DNA of 64,000 nucleotides from Ichthyosporea sp. XGB-2017a (Eukaryota; Opisthokonta; Ichthyosporea), in assembly GCA_002811675.1 (NCBI GenBank), contig PDIM01000001.1:60758-124757 (forward strand), in the 5' to 3' direction. Positions 8,541 through 19,916 of this stretch are shown piece after piece. The notes under the pieces are model-generated. The model did no database searches, was not told the DNA's origin, and saw nothing but the letters and a program-made list of their open reading frames with translations. The translations under genes were made by a program, and so were the position numbers. Positions within the stretch are counted from its first letter, which is position 1. Each line of letters begins with the position of its first letter.

Positions 8541-9956
8541 TCAAAATACCATAATCTCGGATCTAGGCTTATCACGGACATCTACATCCAAAAAAAACAC
8601 AACATTAAGGTACACAAATAAGCCAAGGGCTGAAGTGAAATGCCAAAGATCATGGTAGTCGAACCAGCCCAAAACAACACAATCTTGATTAAGTTGCCTG
8701 GATTCTTCTGGAGAAAGCTCTTTGTCCGTAACAATCATTGAAAACAATCTCAAAGAAACTACAAGTAGAATAAAATCAAAAACAATCAAAAACCAGAGTC
8801 TAAAACCCACTTTTTCCCCATGCCAAAGTTTCATAAAAACGTAGAAATGAAAATACAGAAGCATATTCATCATAAAGACACCAATCATCCACATAGTATA
8901 CTGAGTTTCAGTTACCGCCCCGAAAATTGCCATTGCAATTGTAAATGTATTCCCCAGGAGCAAAAATAAAAACCGAGGCATATCCCTTGGTTTCTGGAGA
9001 TTAAATATTCTTTGTAGAACCCGTTTAGGGAGTCCAGTGTCGTATGTAACAGGCGAATTGTAATAAATGTATGAGGTGCCTAACTGAAGCAAGTATAAAA
9101 TGACAACAATGACAGTTCCCCAAAGCCATACCAAGACGATCCGTGAAGGAACAATATTGAGGGGAATCACGTTAAAAGTCGTTACGAACGCCATAAATCC
9201 ATAGAACTTCGCTGGAGATATGGCTCTGCCAGCGTGTCGCTTATGGTAGAGGGTAGCAAAGGTAAGACACCCACCAAACACCATAAATGTCGTATCAAAC
9301 TGAAAGTTCATTACAGAAGGGCATACATGGTAAAGAGCACTAAAAATCCCTTCAAACGTGAGCGCTAGCCCCAAACTGTAGTAAAATGCCGGGTGTTCAT
9401 CCAGCCCCTTTGTTTCGCTTCTGTTGTGTTTCTTATATACAATTAGCACAAAAAGCAGACCAAATACAACGTAACCCGTGTTTGAAATCACGTTATTAAA
9501 CGCTGGAATACCAAACATATCAATCTTGCATTTAAAGTTATAGTAGCAAATCTGTTCCGGAACAGAAGCTTGAAAGAAGATGAACTGAAGGGACGGGCTC
9601 GTATAGAAAACACAAATAATCAGAAGTATTTTCCAAAAGTAATCATAATCCTTTAACGGGTGAGTATTTAAGAGTTCTTTGAGCGTGGTCGTACATGGAA
9701 GTGGTCCATCCCTTTCGTGATCGTGTAAATCAATGTCGTATCCCTCCTCTCTCCATTGTTGAAGGGTATCGACTATACTAGATAAATTTAAGACACTCTT
9801 GCGCATTCTGGACAAGTCACCCCCCTCAGATTGATCGTCCTCAATAGACCCAGATGCACTTATGTCGATCCTCTCATCACCCCCCCTTCTTTGCCGCCTT
9901 TCTTCTTCTCGAAGAAGTGCAGTTCGCTCACATGAAATTTGACCCCTACTAATCAT
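8541..9956 (-). CDS. SID-1/SIDT family membrane protein without the large extracellular domain
   Basis: Single exon, 471 residues, ATG at 9956. SIDT1/2 and SID-1 are multipass proteins linked to double-stranded RNA uptake, cholesterol binding and lysosomal lipid or RNA handling. They belong to the CREST hydrolase superfamily. About 110 polar N-terminal residues precede roughly nine hydrophobic segments. Hallmarks in order are CYYNFKCKIDMFGIPAFNNV, SALYHVCPSVMNFQFDTTFM, LLYFHFYVFMKLWHGE and WFDYHDLWHFTSALGLF. The His/Asp residues in these match the CREST metal site. The C-terminus ends RDKPRSEIMVF, like vertebrate SIDT tails. The long beta-rich extracellular domain of animal SIDT (about 300 residues) is absent. 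I see no upstream exon for it in the next 546 bp. Confidence 0.85.
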   Translation of the reverse strand: MISRGQISCERTALLREEERRQRRGGDERIDISASGSIEDDQSEGGDLSRMRKSVLNLSSIVDTLQQWREEGYDIDLHDHERDGPLPCTTTLKELLNTHPLKDYDYFWKILLIICVFYTSPSLQFIFFQASVPEQICYYNFKCKIDMFGIPAFNNVISNTGYVVFGLLFVLIVYKKHNRSETKGLDEHPAFYYSLGLALTFEGIFSALYHVCPSVMNFQFDTTFMVFGGCLTFATLYHKRHAGRAISPAKFYGFMAFVTTFNVIPLNIVPSRIVLVWLWGTVIVVILYLLQLGTSYIYYNSPVTYDTGLPKRVLQRIFNLQKPRDMPRFLFLLLGNTFTIAMAIFGAVTETQYTMWMIGVFMMNMLLYFHFYVFMKLWHGEKVGFRLWFLIVFDFILLVVSLRLFSMIVTDKELSPEESRQLNQDCVVLGWFDYHDLWHFTSALGLFVYLNVVFFLDVDVRDKPRSEIMVF

Positions 9957-10502
9957 GATTCAAACTTTAAAAGAATAAGCGAATAGTCTGTCTTTGAACA
10001 GAATAAACAGAAAGAACAAGCTATGAGATGAACTACTCCGCCAATCAAAACAGCATCCAGTTAAAACAGTACATAACACTAGTCCCTTCCAATCCCTCCG
10101 CAGCACCTTCCCACTACTACTCCATTCACAGCTCAAATCCAGTGCACACCACAGCACACATGCACCATCCGAGTCTCTGTGAGTCAGTTAATCAACAACC
10201 CCATGCACCTGTAACTTCTCTCTCAGGCTCCACTACTCCCTTTTGCATATAATAAAATAACATGCATGACATGTGAGTGAGTGAGTGCCCCTCGACTCCA
10301 TGATCATCAGGACGACCAGTGATCAGCTGTCGAGTGCCGGGGGAATTATTATTATTGATGAGGTACCATGGCACCCCTTTCTTTCTGCAACTCCAGACGT
10401 GGCTTCTGAAGAGTATTTTTTGTTCCTCGATTTTAGTTTATTCATAGCGTTTCTTGTTGCTAAATTCCATCGTCTGAATGGATGGTCACACTGGATGGAT
10501 AA
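9957..10502. other. Intergenic region between SIDT and FBXO21 genes
   Basis: Both flanking genes are on the reverse strand, so this holds the SIDT promoter and the FBXO21 3' end. A GAGTGAGTGAGTG run lies near 10275-10288. No gene is supported. Confidence 0.6.
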
Positions 10503-13097
10503 CTAGGAGGACGATGCAGGGGAAGCCCTTTTTGACGTACTTTTGGCGGAACCAGACTTTGAACCGATCTTGCTGTCAAGTTTATCCCCTTTATCCGCCT
10601 CGGATGTAATTGTTGTTTGACTAGCATTGATCTCAATTGCTGCATCACTTTTTTCAGCTTTCATCTCTTCACCAGATGGCGAAGTGTTTGATAAGGGTTC
10701 ATTTCCACTTTCAGATTCTTCTGCAATGTCTTCGATATCTGGAGTTTTCTCTGGCTCTGGCTCTGGCTCAGGCTCCGGTTGGCTCTCTTTGAGGATGTAC
10801 TTTAAGAATGCATCTTCCTCCTCCCTAAAATTTAAGAGTTCCTCTGTGCAATACGTATCTTGTGGGAAATTTCGACGCAAACAAATCGTCGGAATGTATC
10901 CTCTACCTGGAGCAAAGCCACGAAAATGGACACCAAGTGTATCGTTGTTCAATTCAACGGGGGATTCTAAAAGAACAAGTTCGTCTAAACCATAGTTTTG
11001 TTAACTTTTTTTCGAAATCATTTTCGCAAGAGTGATTCTGGTTTAGCTTACCTTCTTTAAATGTACGGACGTCTAAGATTTCACTTTCAAGTGAAGGATC
11101 AACAATAACCTCATACATGTACGTTCCAGGATTGAACTTTTGGACCAGGACATTTTCCTGGTCATCCATACTATTGACAGGTTCAATTTCCTCCTTATCG
11201 CCACTGTCAATACCTTTTTCAGTTTGATTTTCTTCTTGAAGGATACTCTCTTTATCTACTTCCTTTTCTTCTTCATATTCTTGTTTCTCAACGAGCTCAA
11301 TATTTGAATCTTCAGTTGCGTCTTCCTCAACCATACTTTCGGAACTAGTATTGCTACTGTCTTCTTGTTTCGCAATTTGTTCAGGCGAAGTTTCCATTTC
11401 CTGATATTGTACCTCCTCAACCTTTTGTTCATTCAAGTTATCTTCTTCAACAATTAAATCGGCGCCCTGTTCCGCACAATTTTCTTCGCAGTTTAAGTTT
11501 CCCGTAGCATTAGTACCACACAGAGACCCCGATTCTTGCTCATTTTCATCTAGAACTGACCACCCGCGAATGATACCAATAGTCCCTGTATTTTTGACTT
11601 CACACATCATTCCTACTTGGAACTTAGGAGGATTTTCAAATTCTAACCTGTTCTGAACTCTGGAGTGCTTTCTATGCCATGATTTCTCTATTGTTTCAAC
11701 TTTTTCGATGGCAAATTGTCTGAGTTGTTTAACCATGCCAATAGGTAAACTATGACTGCACTTTAAATCAATCAAATGTGAAAGGGTTTCAATCACTTCT
11801 TCAAGCTTATATGGGAATTGCATTTGTACCTGAGAGTACAGCAGGAGTTCAGCAGAGCATTCGGGAGCAATGTGGAGTAAATGTTCCAGGCATTTAATCA
11901 TTTGCGAGACATTATTTTCCTTTTTATAAATATATGACAATCGTTTGAGCATTTCACTCCACACATCCACACATCCAATTTTCTTGAAGTAAATATCCTC
12001 AAACTTAACGTCCATACTTTCAATTAGAGCTCTGCACTCTTTTTTAGTCAATATTTGACCTGATCTGAAGGGATCAACAAAAAACATAGCATCCCTTTCG
12101 AAGGCATTAAAGTTCACTCCTCCAACCACCCCCTGATTTAAAGCACGGCTAATCACTTTCACAATAGTATAGTGAGGCAAGCTAACTATTTCCATCTCAA
12201 GCCCCATTCTGGTCCCCAGCTCTGTGTAGATAACAGCCAAAATCCCCGGAGCACCATATCCATTCTCAAGGACGTCAATGATACTGTGATTCTCAGCTTT
12301 GTAATACTTAACGTCGTTTCCATGAAATGCGTGTTCTGTGAACAGTGTGGTGTGTAGGGCGATAATCTTATGAGCCACCTTTGGATTTTCGCACTCCCCT
12401 AGGTGGGCCATTGCCTCTTGCTCTAATTGTTCAAGAGCCATTTTAATCTTTTGCCTATCTATTGGCCCGTGAATTAACTCCGATACAAGAATTGCACCCG
12501 ACACAATATCCAAAGTACCTTCTGGGCCTTGAGATATCTGACTCCACTCATTCAAAATAGCCATATTTTGAAGGAGCTTTAAAGCTTCCTTAGAGTAATA
12601 TCTCAAAGTTATCCTTCCGTGCCCAAGTTGGCTTGTTCGAAGAAGATAATCTTTTATAATGGCTTCGTTAATAAAAGACTTTAAGGTCAGGTCAGCTAAA
12701 GGTTTGAAACCTTTACTGACCGGTTTCGCAAACTTTTGCTTATAACAAAGGATGCGCAAATGAGCCTCTGTCTCATTCTCCAAGCACCATCGATATATAT
12801 ACCGGTCCCTCCAAGATTTAGACTCATCCTCACGAACAACAATATCCCAGGCTTTTTTATATAATGTCTCCCATACCTGCTCGTCATGACCGTACGGATA
12901 CCACTTTTTGCATACAGCTGCCTACACAGCGAACAAATGCAAAAGAGTTGCAATATTTAAGAATCTATAAAAATGTAAACTTTAATACACAGCTATTATA
13001 CATGCTAACTTAAACTTACAATACGTGTCAAATCTTTTGCATCATAATGTGGATATGAAAGAATGGCATGCTGGATTGTTTCTGGTAATGTTTCCAT
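10503..13097 (-). CDS. FBXO21: FBXO21-like F-box protein with transglutaminase-like and YccV-like domains
   Basis: Three exons on the reverse strand (13097-13020, 12921-11052, 10984-10503), phases consistent, giving 809 residues. FBXO21 is a substrate receptor of SCF ubiquitin ligases. The F-box is METLPETIQHAILSYPHYDA through AAVCKKWYPYG, split by the first intron. The middle carries the SirB1/transglutaminase-like domain: GILAVIYTELGTRMGLEMEI and LPHYTIVKV, then NFNAFERDAMFFVDPFRSG. The YccV/HemD-like domain starts at FQVGMMCEVKNTGTIGIIRGW. It is interrupted by an acidic Glu/Gln/Ser-rich insert of about 130 residues before YMYEVIVDPS and resumes in exon 3 with DTLGVHFRGFAPGRGYIP. The insert and the EPEPEPEP-rich C-terminal tail are absent from human FBXO21. 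Confidence 0.88.
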
Positions 13098-13604
13098 TGT
13101 GCCCCATTACGCGGAAACCTGCTGTTACTGCTCTGTAATCTTTGCGACAGAAAATGAATAAAATCTCAATCGCTCAGTTGGGAAATCAAACGCGCTACCT
13201 CAAGTTAGGTTGGTATGATTGGAACGTAGTAAAGAACATTTTGGAGAGCTGATAATAAACTATTCGCTGACCCAAATATGCCATGAAATATCAGTCCTCT
13301 AACCTCGGTTATTCCCATATTAGGAAGGTTATTAGACCCAAGGCCATTGTTACACCCATATATTTTTATTTTGGAGTTATCACGTGCGCCGAAATTAACA
13401 CCTGGTCCCCTAGAACGTCTAAGCGGCGGCATAAAGTTTCTCCTCTGTAGCCGTGTCACTTATGTATCCTATATTTTAGAAGTGTCACTTCTTTGAATGG
13501 GCTTTCGTATCCTCTAGCCCTTGTCCTGCTCTTCCCCCAGGATCCTCCTCTTCGTAGATTAGCGTCAAATACTTTTTTTTGTGTATAGAGTTTTGAGAAT
13601 AGAG
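13098..13604. other. Divergent intergenic region with one doubtful 84-codon ORF
   Basis: Lies between FBXO21 (reverse) and the CaMKII-hub protein (forward). The reverse strand at 13459-13205 is open for 84 codons, with a Gly/Asn-rich middle and an aliphatic C-terminal segment. It matches no family I know and has no splice partner, so I do not call it a gene. Confidence 0.4.
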
Positions 13605-14489
13605 ATGACATCTTCGTACAAAGCAAATACATTGCGAGCAGCCAATCTATCGTTTCAGAACATGCTGAATAATAATCCCACGCTGGTATCCACTACAACC
13701 GCGCCAGATAATATATACTCCGGTTTCCCCACAGGAGGAAGGCAGGTGCAAAAACAGCAGCAGGCAGCCACCGAAACAAATGGTTCGTATGGAATAGAGA
13801 ATATTAATCTCAACAAAGGAGCAGGAAGTATCCCCGGAAATGGTAAGTCCTCTTAAGTTGCTGTTCTCTCTAGAAAGCTCTTTATACTGAACGTGTTCTA
13901 TGCTGTTGCTTTATTTGCTCCTTTGACTTCATTAGCAATTTATGCCGGAAATACTGCTGCTCTGAATCACTCTGGAAGCAATACTAGTGAGGTAAAGACA
14001 GAAATCATTAATTTATGCCAGACGCTCACAACGGCGATCTGGATGGAGCGAGATCTGAATGTATTTTCTCAGTTAGTTGCTGAAGACTGTTCATATTTTG
14101 ATGACATATCTGGAGCTGGAGAGCATCTACTTAGAAACAGTGAGCTCATGAGAATTCGAATACTTAATGAAATTGAAAATGATATGCCTACACCAGCAGG
14201 CTGCGTCATGGTCTCTCCTATCGTCAAAGTAACGTCGCCAGAATCGGCTTTTATCGTCTATTCTCTGATTGTCACCTTCAAGCCAAGGTAAGTTTGCTAT
14301 GCTCTTCTATGAATTAAGTGACAACAGACAAGATGTTTAATTACTAAGTAATACTGGATTTATAGTACGGGAGATAAACCAGGGACACCTACGCATGTAC
14401 TCCGTCTACAGGAAACCCGCATTTGGAATCGTCTACCAAACGGCTCATGGATTAACATTCATTGCCACACTTCACAAGTGCAAAAATGA
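13605..14489 (+). CDS. Stand-alone CaMKII association (hub) domain protein
   Basis: Three exons (13605-13842, 13936-14287, 14366-14489) join in phase to 237 residues. The first hundred residues are low-complexity Asn/Gln/Ser/Thr-rich. From about residue 100 the protein follows the CaMKII association domain (NTF2-like fold). SEVKTEIINLCQTLTTAIW is the first helix, AEDCSYFDD resembles the 'Asp-Pro-Gly-Leu-Thr' strand region, and QETRIWNRLPNGSWINIHCH matches the family's final strands (ETRVWHRRDGKWLNVHFH). In CaMKII this domain assembles 12-14 subunits into a ring. There is no kinase domain here or in the flanking DNA. It should therefore be an oligomerising NTF2-like protein of unknown partner. 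Confidence 0.8.
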
Positions 14490-15230
14490 CCCATCATTCC
14501 ACTTCCTTGCCTGAATCAAAACTACTTTCGACAGAGCATTAAAGAGAAAAGGAAAGCCAGGTACAGCAAGGGCACACTGTATAAATATGCGGATAAGACA
14601 CCTATCTCCATTAACCCTCCAGAGGAGTCACCGCACAACCGTGCGAAACCCCTGTAGACAGAACTAGGTAGCACACTCCTTGAGTCACACCGTTCATTGA
14701 CCATTCACACATGCAAAGCACAATAAAGAAATGCACAGCATAATCTGCCCTTTGGACTTCATTGAGTGCGCTGTTTTGCAGGTCTGTCAGTCAAGGGGCG
14801 AGTCTCTTCTATTCCAACAAGGAAGAAGGATAACTTCGTGTTGTCTTGTGGACTGTGACTCCTGCTCCTCCTCCATTCTCTCTCTGCAGCCCGTGCCGCC
14901 CGAACATTTGTAATTCTCAGCAGAGGGACCGCGACATTTTATTTCTTTGTTGGTTTTTCTTTTTGCAGGCTCCCTGCTGCTGTTGTGTTTCGTATTTTTT
15001 TTTATTTTCGTATTTTTTATTATTCCGAGCCCCGGAGGGCTTTTGCTTTATTTTGCTGTTTTTGTAGACCACTTGTTGCTTTGTGCCTTTTGTGGATGAT
15101 ACAAAGGATTGGCATCTGTAAGAAGTCCAAAAGGTATATAGCACAATCCTGCCTGCCAAGCAATAGTGGGTGTTTGCTTCATTAACGTTTCTGGTATTTG
15201 TTGTTGTTGTTGTGGTTAAACTGTGACAGC
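14490..15230. other. Intergenic region upstream of HOOK
   Basis: An AATAAAG near 14721 is a possible poly(A) signal for the upstream gene. The rest is T-rich (14936-15075) and leads to the HOOK ATG. I see no gene. Confidence 0.55.
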
Positions 15231-17699
15231 ATGGAAAACAGAGGCGAAGCGCTTAAAGCGTTGCTGACGTGGGTGTCTAATTTTGATTTTCTTTCTGTTC
15301 CCCATTCTACAGTGGAGGATCTTTCCGATGGGGTTGCTTTGTTTGAGTTTATGGGATCATTGTAAGGAATCATTAGAGCTCGTGTGTGTGACCGGATTGT
15401 TTTTCTTTCGTGGTTGTATACTTATGAACTTTGTATGGGTTTTTTCTTTTTTGTTTTTTTGCGTGTTAGTGCCCCAGGTTTCTTTGACCCAAATAAAATC
15501 AAAAGGGGAGTGAGCGATAATTGGCGCCTGAAGGTTAATAATTTAAAAAAGCTTTATGATGGGCTGCTGGAATATTACGAAGAGGAGCTGTTTCAAAGTA
15601 CCGACGGGTTTGATGTTCCTGATTTAAACAGCTTGGGTCAAGATAATAATTCAGATGAAATGCTCAAGCTTTTGGAAATGATCATTGGGACGGCTGTTTT
15701 TTGTGATAAGAAAGAAGACTTCATTGGACAGATTATGACTTTGGAGCAGACAACTCAGGTTGCTTTAATGTCTATTATTAAGGGTATTATGTCCAAGAGC
15801 AGAAGGGTCTCCACTGGAGGTGATGAGTTGGCTCATTATGATGCCCCCGGAGTATCAGGTGAAGATGTGGAGAAAATGACTGAAGAGCTGCGAGCTCTGA
15901 GTGTAGAAAAGGATGATATTTCCCGACAGTACGAATCTCTTAATCGTGAGCATCAAACGATGAAATTGAAGTATGAAAACCTGATATCTGAAAATGAAGA
16001 TGTGAAGACACAGCTGAGAAGATTAGAAAACAAGGCACAAGACTCGAACAGTAATGACTCTGCTCAGCAATCGCTAAAAGCGGAGGTTGAACGATTAAAA
16101 CTGGAAATCGAGGAGTCTGAAAATTCGCGACTGGATTCTGAGACCCGCGTGAAGCAATTGGAACAGACTGTGCTGGAATTGAAGAAGGAAGCTGATATGC
16201 TTTCGAGACAAGCGAACGAAGCTCGAGGACTGAAAGACGAAATTGATATTTTGAGGCATAAAGCTGAAAAGGCTTCGAAATATGAGTCTGCAATTGAAAG
16301 TTACAAAAAGAGATTGGAAGAGTTTGCAGAAATCAAAAGGCAAATGAAAGTTTTGGAAGAACAAAATAATACGTACCTTCAGAAGAATTTGGATCAAGAA
16401 GAAGAGCTGAGAAAGACCTCCGGGTATCGCACTCAAATTGACAATTATAAGCAGAAAATTTCAGGTTTGGAATCAGAGAATTTGGAAGCCGTGGCAAAGG
16501 TAAACAGGGCCGAGTTTGAAGCAAAGAAAGCCCAAGAGACTGCAGAACGAGCATCCTCGGAAAAAGAAAGACTTGAAATTAAAATTGCTGATCTGGAAGA
16601 AAAGCTTGATGAATTTGAACATTCAGGCGCCTTACCTGGAATGGGTGAATCTATTGGGGGCTCTTTGGGAGGTATTGGAGAGTCTTCCAATATCTTGAGG
16701 GAAAAAATCCAAAGGCTCGAAAGAGAGAATAGAAAACTGGCAGCGTCTGGGGGTGGCCCGGCCGACGAGTCTGAACGTAACCTACTTTTAGAAGGAATGC
16801 TGGAAGATGTTAGTAGTACCAAAGCAAAATTAGAAAAAGAGCTTCTTGATTCAAAGCAAAAGGTTGTGACTTTGGAAAGTGATGTGGAAGACTTAACTAC
16901 AAAGTTACAAAAGATTGAAGCTTCACAGCTTTCAGAAAGCGTCAAAGCTGGTTCTAGTGCCATCGCTATTGAGCAATTGGCAGAAGCTGAACGCAATGCG
17001 CGAGATCTGAAAGCAAATAACGAAAATTTGACACGGGAGCTCAAAGAAGTAACACGCAATTTAGGCACGGCTCAACAGGTCCTTGAAGAAACTCAGAAAG
17101 AATTGATTACCTTAAAGAAGGATCAGAGTTTAGTATCTTTAGACAAACAAGCTTTAATTGATGAAATTCGAAGCGAAGCCCAGAAAGAAATGGAGGGAGA
17201 GCGTCAGAAACTCGCGGAGGAATTGGAAGCTTCTAAAGCTAAAATGGCGAAGGTAGATCCCCAAGGGGGAGGAAGTGAGAAAATGAAGGCCCAGTTGGAG
17301 CAGATCAATGAGCTTCTTGTGGAAAAGAATGAGCTGATTACTAAAAACACAAAACTTGAAGGTTATCTGAATCGTTCAAAGCAAATAATCGTGTCTCTTC
17401 AGCAAAAGGCAAAAGAAAATTCAACATTAACTTCCGGCGATGATAACTATAATGAAGCAGTAACAGCCTTGCGTAATCAAAATAGGGAACTTCAAGAAGA
17501 GCTTCAGTTTATGAAAAGAGAGCGTGAGGAAGCGAAGGAAGCTCATAAACGAGAGGAAAAGCTTATCATTAGTGCATGGTATGAGCTGGGCCTCCAGTTT
17601 CATAGAAAAGCGTCTACTGACAGGTATGCTTCGAATCAGAACGGTCGCTCTTGGCTTGGACGCCAAAGACAAAAGCTTGGAGGGTCTACACCCAAATAG
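15231..17699 (+). CDS. HOOK: HOOK family dynein adaptor
   Basis: Two exons (15231-15361 and 15470-17699), joined in phase, give 786 residues. HOOK proteins activate cytoplasmic dynein and link it to endosomal cargo through the FTS-HOOK-FHIP complex. The N-terminal HOOK domain (residues about 1-160, calponin-homology-like, binds dynein light intermediate chain) shows ALLTWVSNFDF, SDNWRLKVNNLKKLYDGLLEYY and IMTLEQTTQVALMSIIKGIM. Residues about 170-740 are a near-continuous coiled coil, broken by a Gly-rich hinge (GMGESIGGSLGGIGES) near the middle. The C-terminus SAWYELGLQFHRK...SWLGRQRQ matches the cargo-adaptor tail. The first exon ends within codon 44 of the HOOK domain. Confidence 0.9.
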
Positions 17700-18204
17700 A
17701 ACACATCACACCTTTCGTTAAACCCTCTCTGATGGCTCCCCCCCTCTCTTTTCTGTTTGTGAACAGTGGTATTCATTTCATGTCACCGCTCTAGTTAAAT
17801 AAAGTCACTGTACTTCACCTGTGAACTGTCATTTGAATTACATACCAAGGTCCAAGTACCAGTCATAAAATTCAGAAACATGTACACTGCAGGCTGAAAA
17901 TAGATCGCATTTCTCCGCACATTGTAATAATGCTAGACATCTGACAAATAGGGAGAGAGGGAGACAGGCTGCGGGGAAATCGGCCATTCTGTTACGTGTA
18001 TTTTAATTTTATTTTAAGTGGAAGTTTGGTTTGCACCTGTAAATATATTTCCTCAATTTGTAGTTGAAGTGCGGGGGAGTTGAGATTTTATCTGTGTCCT
18101 GTCGCTGAGGTGAAGATTTGTATATAACGCATACGTGGGGGTAACTGTGGCGTGGAGTGAATTTGCTAGGATATATTTACTTGAAGCGAAGCTCAAGATT
18201 CAGA
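17700..18204. other. Intergenic region between HOOK and the acyltransferase gene
   Basis: An AATAAAG near 17799 is a plausible HOOK poly(A) signal. The remaining 400 bases should contain the promoter of the downstream gene; no motif stands out. Confidence 0.55.
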
Positions 18205-19746
18205 ATGGGTTCCAGAGTGGCAGCGATTATGGCACTGCCTTTCTGCAGTATTATACTTCCACTCTATCTTCAGATTATGTACTTGATTAATAGTCTTCTT
18301 GGTAGAAGCAATTCTGTTCTAACAAGTATGGAAAACACATTGGCAGCCTTGGAAACGCCGGAAAGACCACAGACTTTGGTTGGGGTCATGTCTTTGGAAA
18401 AGAAATTAAATAGAAATGCTTTATACAAACTCTTTACGGGTCTAGTTGAGAAGCAACCGCGCCTAAGAATGACCTTCCGTCCCCATAAAATCCTTCCGCA
18501 TGTTCATGAGTTTGCAGAAATATCAGGATTTGACTTGGAAAAGTGCTTGCATTACATTGACATCGAAAAAGTGTCGACGGAGTTTGCAGGAGAAGGGGGG
18601 AAAGTGAATCTAGAAAGTGTTGTTCAAACGTTAATGAACAAACCGATTGACACTACTGTGGGGCTGTGGGAAGCATTTCTGATTGATAATGTTGATGGGG
18701 GCAGTGCAATATATCTCAAATTACATCATGTACTTGCGGATGGGATGTCTGCAAATATTATGCTTATGACATTGTGTAGGGACAAGGATGGTTCTGAAAT
18801 AACAAATGATAGTATTAGTTGGAAAAAAAGAAACCCCAATGCAGGACGCAAAGATTCATTTGAATCGCATTCTTATCATGGGGTTCACTCAAATTTAGAA
18901 AAAATGTTTAACACGCTAATTTCTTTGATAGCTCGTATTCTATTTTTCCCAATAATGGTGCCTTATATCTTGTGGAGACTGTTAAGATACTTTTCGAGCC
19001 CATTTTTTTCTTCGACAACTTTCAAAGCAGGATTTGATTTGAAAGACGAGCAGGGAGATAGAAGTAAAGTTAACAAATGCTTTGCGTGGTCGTCTGATAT
19101 TGACTTGGATGAGGTTAAAGAGATCAAAAATCATTTCAAGTGTACTATTAATGATGTTATGTCAGCAGCTGCAACGGGTGCTTTAAGAAGATATTTATCG
19201 AAACAGTTGGGAACAAATAAGCTTGAAGATTGTATATGCCATATGCCTGTATCTTTGCATAAAAGTCTGGATGTAGACCAGCAAGTGTCGAATTCAGTGT
19301 GTGGTGTTTGGGTAGATCTTCCCATCTCAGTTGAAAATCCGGTTGAGCGCCTTTACGTTACTAATGAAAGGATGAATGCTATCAAAAACTTTCCTGTCGT
19401 GATTGCCGTTCAAGGAATCTTGGTCGCTTTAACCGCTTTCATCCCAGCCAGTATTTGTCGATTTTTAGTTAGATTGGCTCTGGATCGAACGTTGTGTATA
19501 ATGACGAATGTTCCAGGACCACAGCTTGACCTTTATGTCGGGGGCTGCAAAGTGTCGAAACTCCATGCGTTCGGACTTCAAGCAACTGACGGTGGCTTGG
19601 GATTGGCCATATTAAGCTTTGGGGGAAAAATAGCATTTACTGTTTTAGCGGATGAAGGGATAGTTGACCCTCAGGTTATTGTCGATGGGTTGAAAAAGGA
19701 AATAGAGCTCTATCACTCCCTCGTGGTGAAGTCAGGTCAACAGTAA
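18205..19746 (+). CDS. Wax ester synthase/diacylglycerol acyltransferase-like protein
   Basis: Single exon, 513 residues from the ATG at 18205; the upstream in-frame codons lack an ATG. The WS/DGAT family esterifies acyl-CoA to long-chain alcohols or diacylglycerol for neutral-lipid storage. The catalytic motif HHxxxDG is present as HHVLADG at residues 174-180. The C-terminal DUF1298 region is clear: NVPGPQLDLYVGG, then LQATDGGLGLAILSFGGKI. A hydrophobic N-terminal segment (about residues 5-30) and another near 250-275 suggest association with the ER or lipid droplets. The conserved NDVMSAAATGALRRYL segment sits between the halves. Substrate preference cannot be read from sequence. A possible poly(A) signal (AATAAAAG) lies near 19839. 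Confidence 0.88.
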   Translation: MGSRVAAIMALPFCSIILPLYLQIMYLINSLLGRSNSVLTSMENTLAALETPERPQTLVGVMSLEKKLNRNALYKLFTGLVEKQPRLRMTFRPHKILPHVHEFAEISGFDLEKCLHYIDIEKVSTEFAGEGGKVNLESVVQTLMNKPIDTTVGLWEAFLIDNVDGGSAIYLKLHHVLADGMSANIMLMTLCRDKDGSEITNDSISWKKRNPNAGRKDSFESHSYHGVHSNLEKMFNTLISLIARILFFPIMVPYILWRLLRYFSSPFFSSTTFKAGFDLKDEQGDRSKVNKCFAWSSDIDLDEVKEIKNHFKCTINDVMSAAATGALRRYLSKQLGTNKLEDCICHMPVSLHKSLDVDQQVSNSVCGVWVDLPISVENPVERLYVTNERMNAIKNFPVVIAVQGILVALTAFIPASICRFLVRLALDRTLCIMTNVPGPQLDLYVGGCKVSKLHAFGLQATDGGLGLAILSFGGKIAFTVLADEGIVDPQVIVDGLKKEIELYHSLVVKSGQQ

Positions 19747-19916
19747 TGCGCTTCTAGCGTTGTTGTTTATTTAAACAAAGCGAATCAGCATCCACTTCTA
19801 TAACTTGTAATAATACGTATAATACATGTTAAATATCCAATAAAAGGTTCCAAGCCTCTGGTGGGCTTCGGTAAGTTTGAAAGGGCTCTGTCACCTCTTA
19901 CTATTCACAGCTTATA

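Noticed and set aside
10740-10790. Repeated GGCTCT units as a possible regulatory repeat
   Set aside because: They code for the EPEPEPEP run in the FBXO21 tail and are explained as a coding microsatellite.
13205-13459. 84-codon reverse ORF near the FBXO21 promoter
   Set aside because: No family resemblance, no splice partner, and it overlaps a region expected to hold two promoters.
16095-17068. Long reverse open frames inside HOOK
   Set aside because: Antisense shadows of the coiled-coil coding sequence, without domains.
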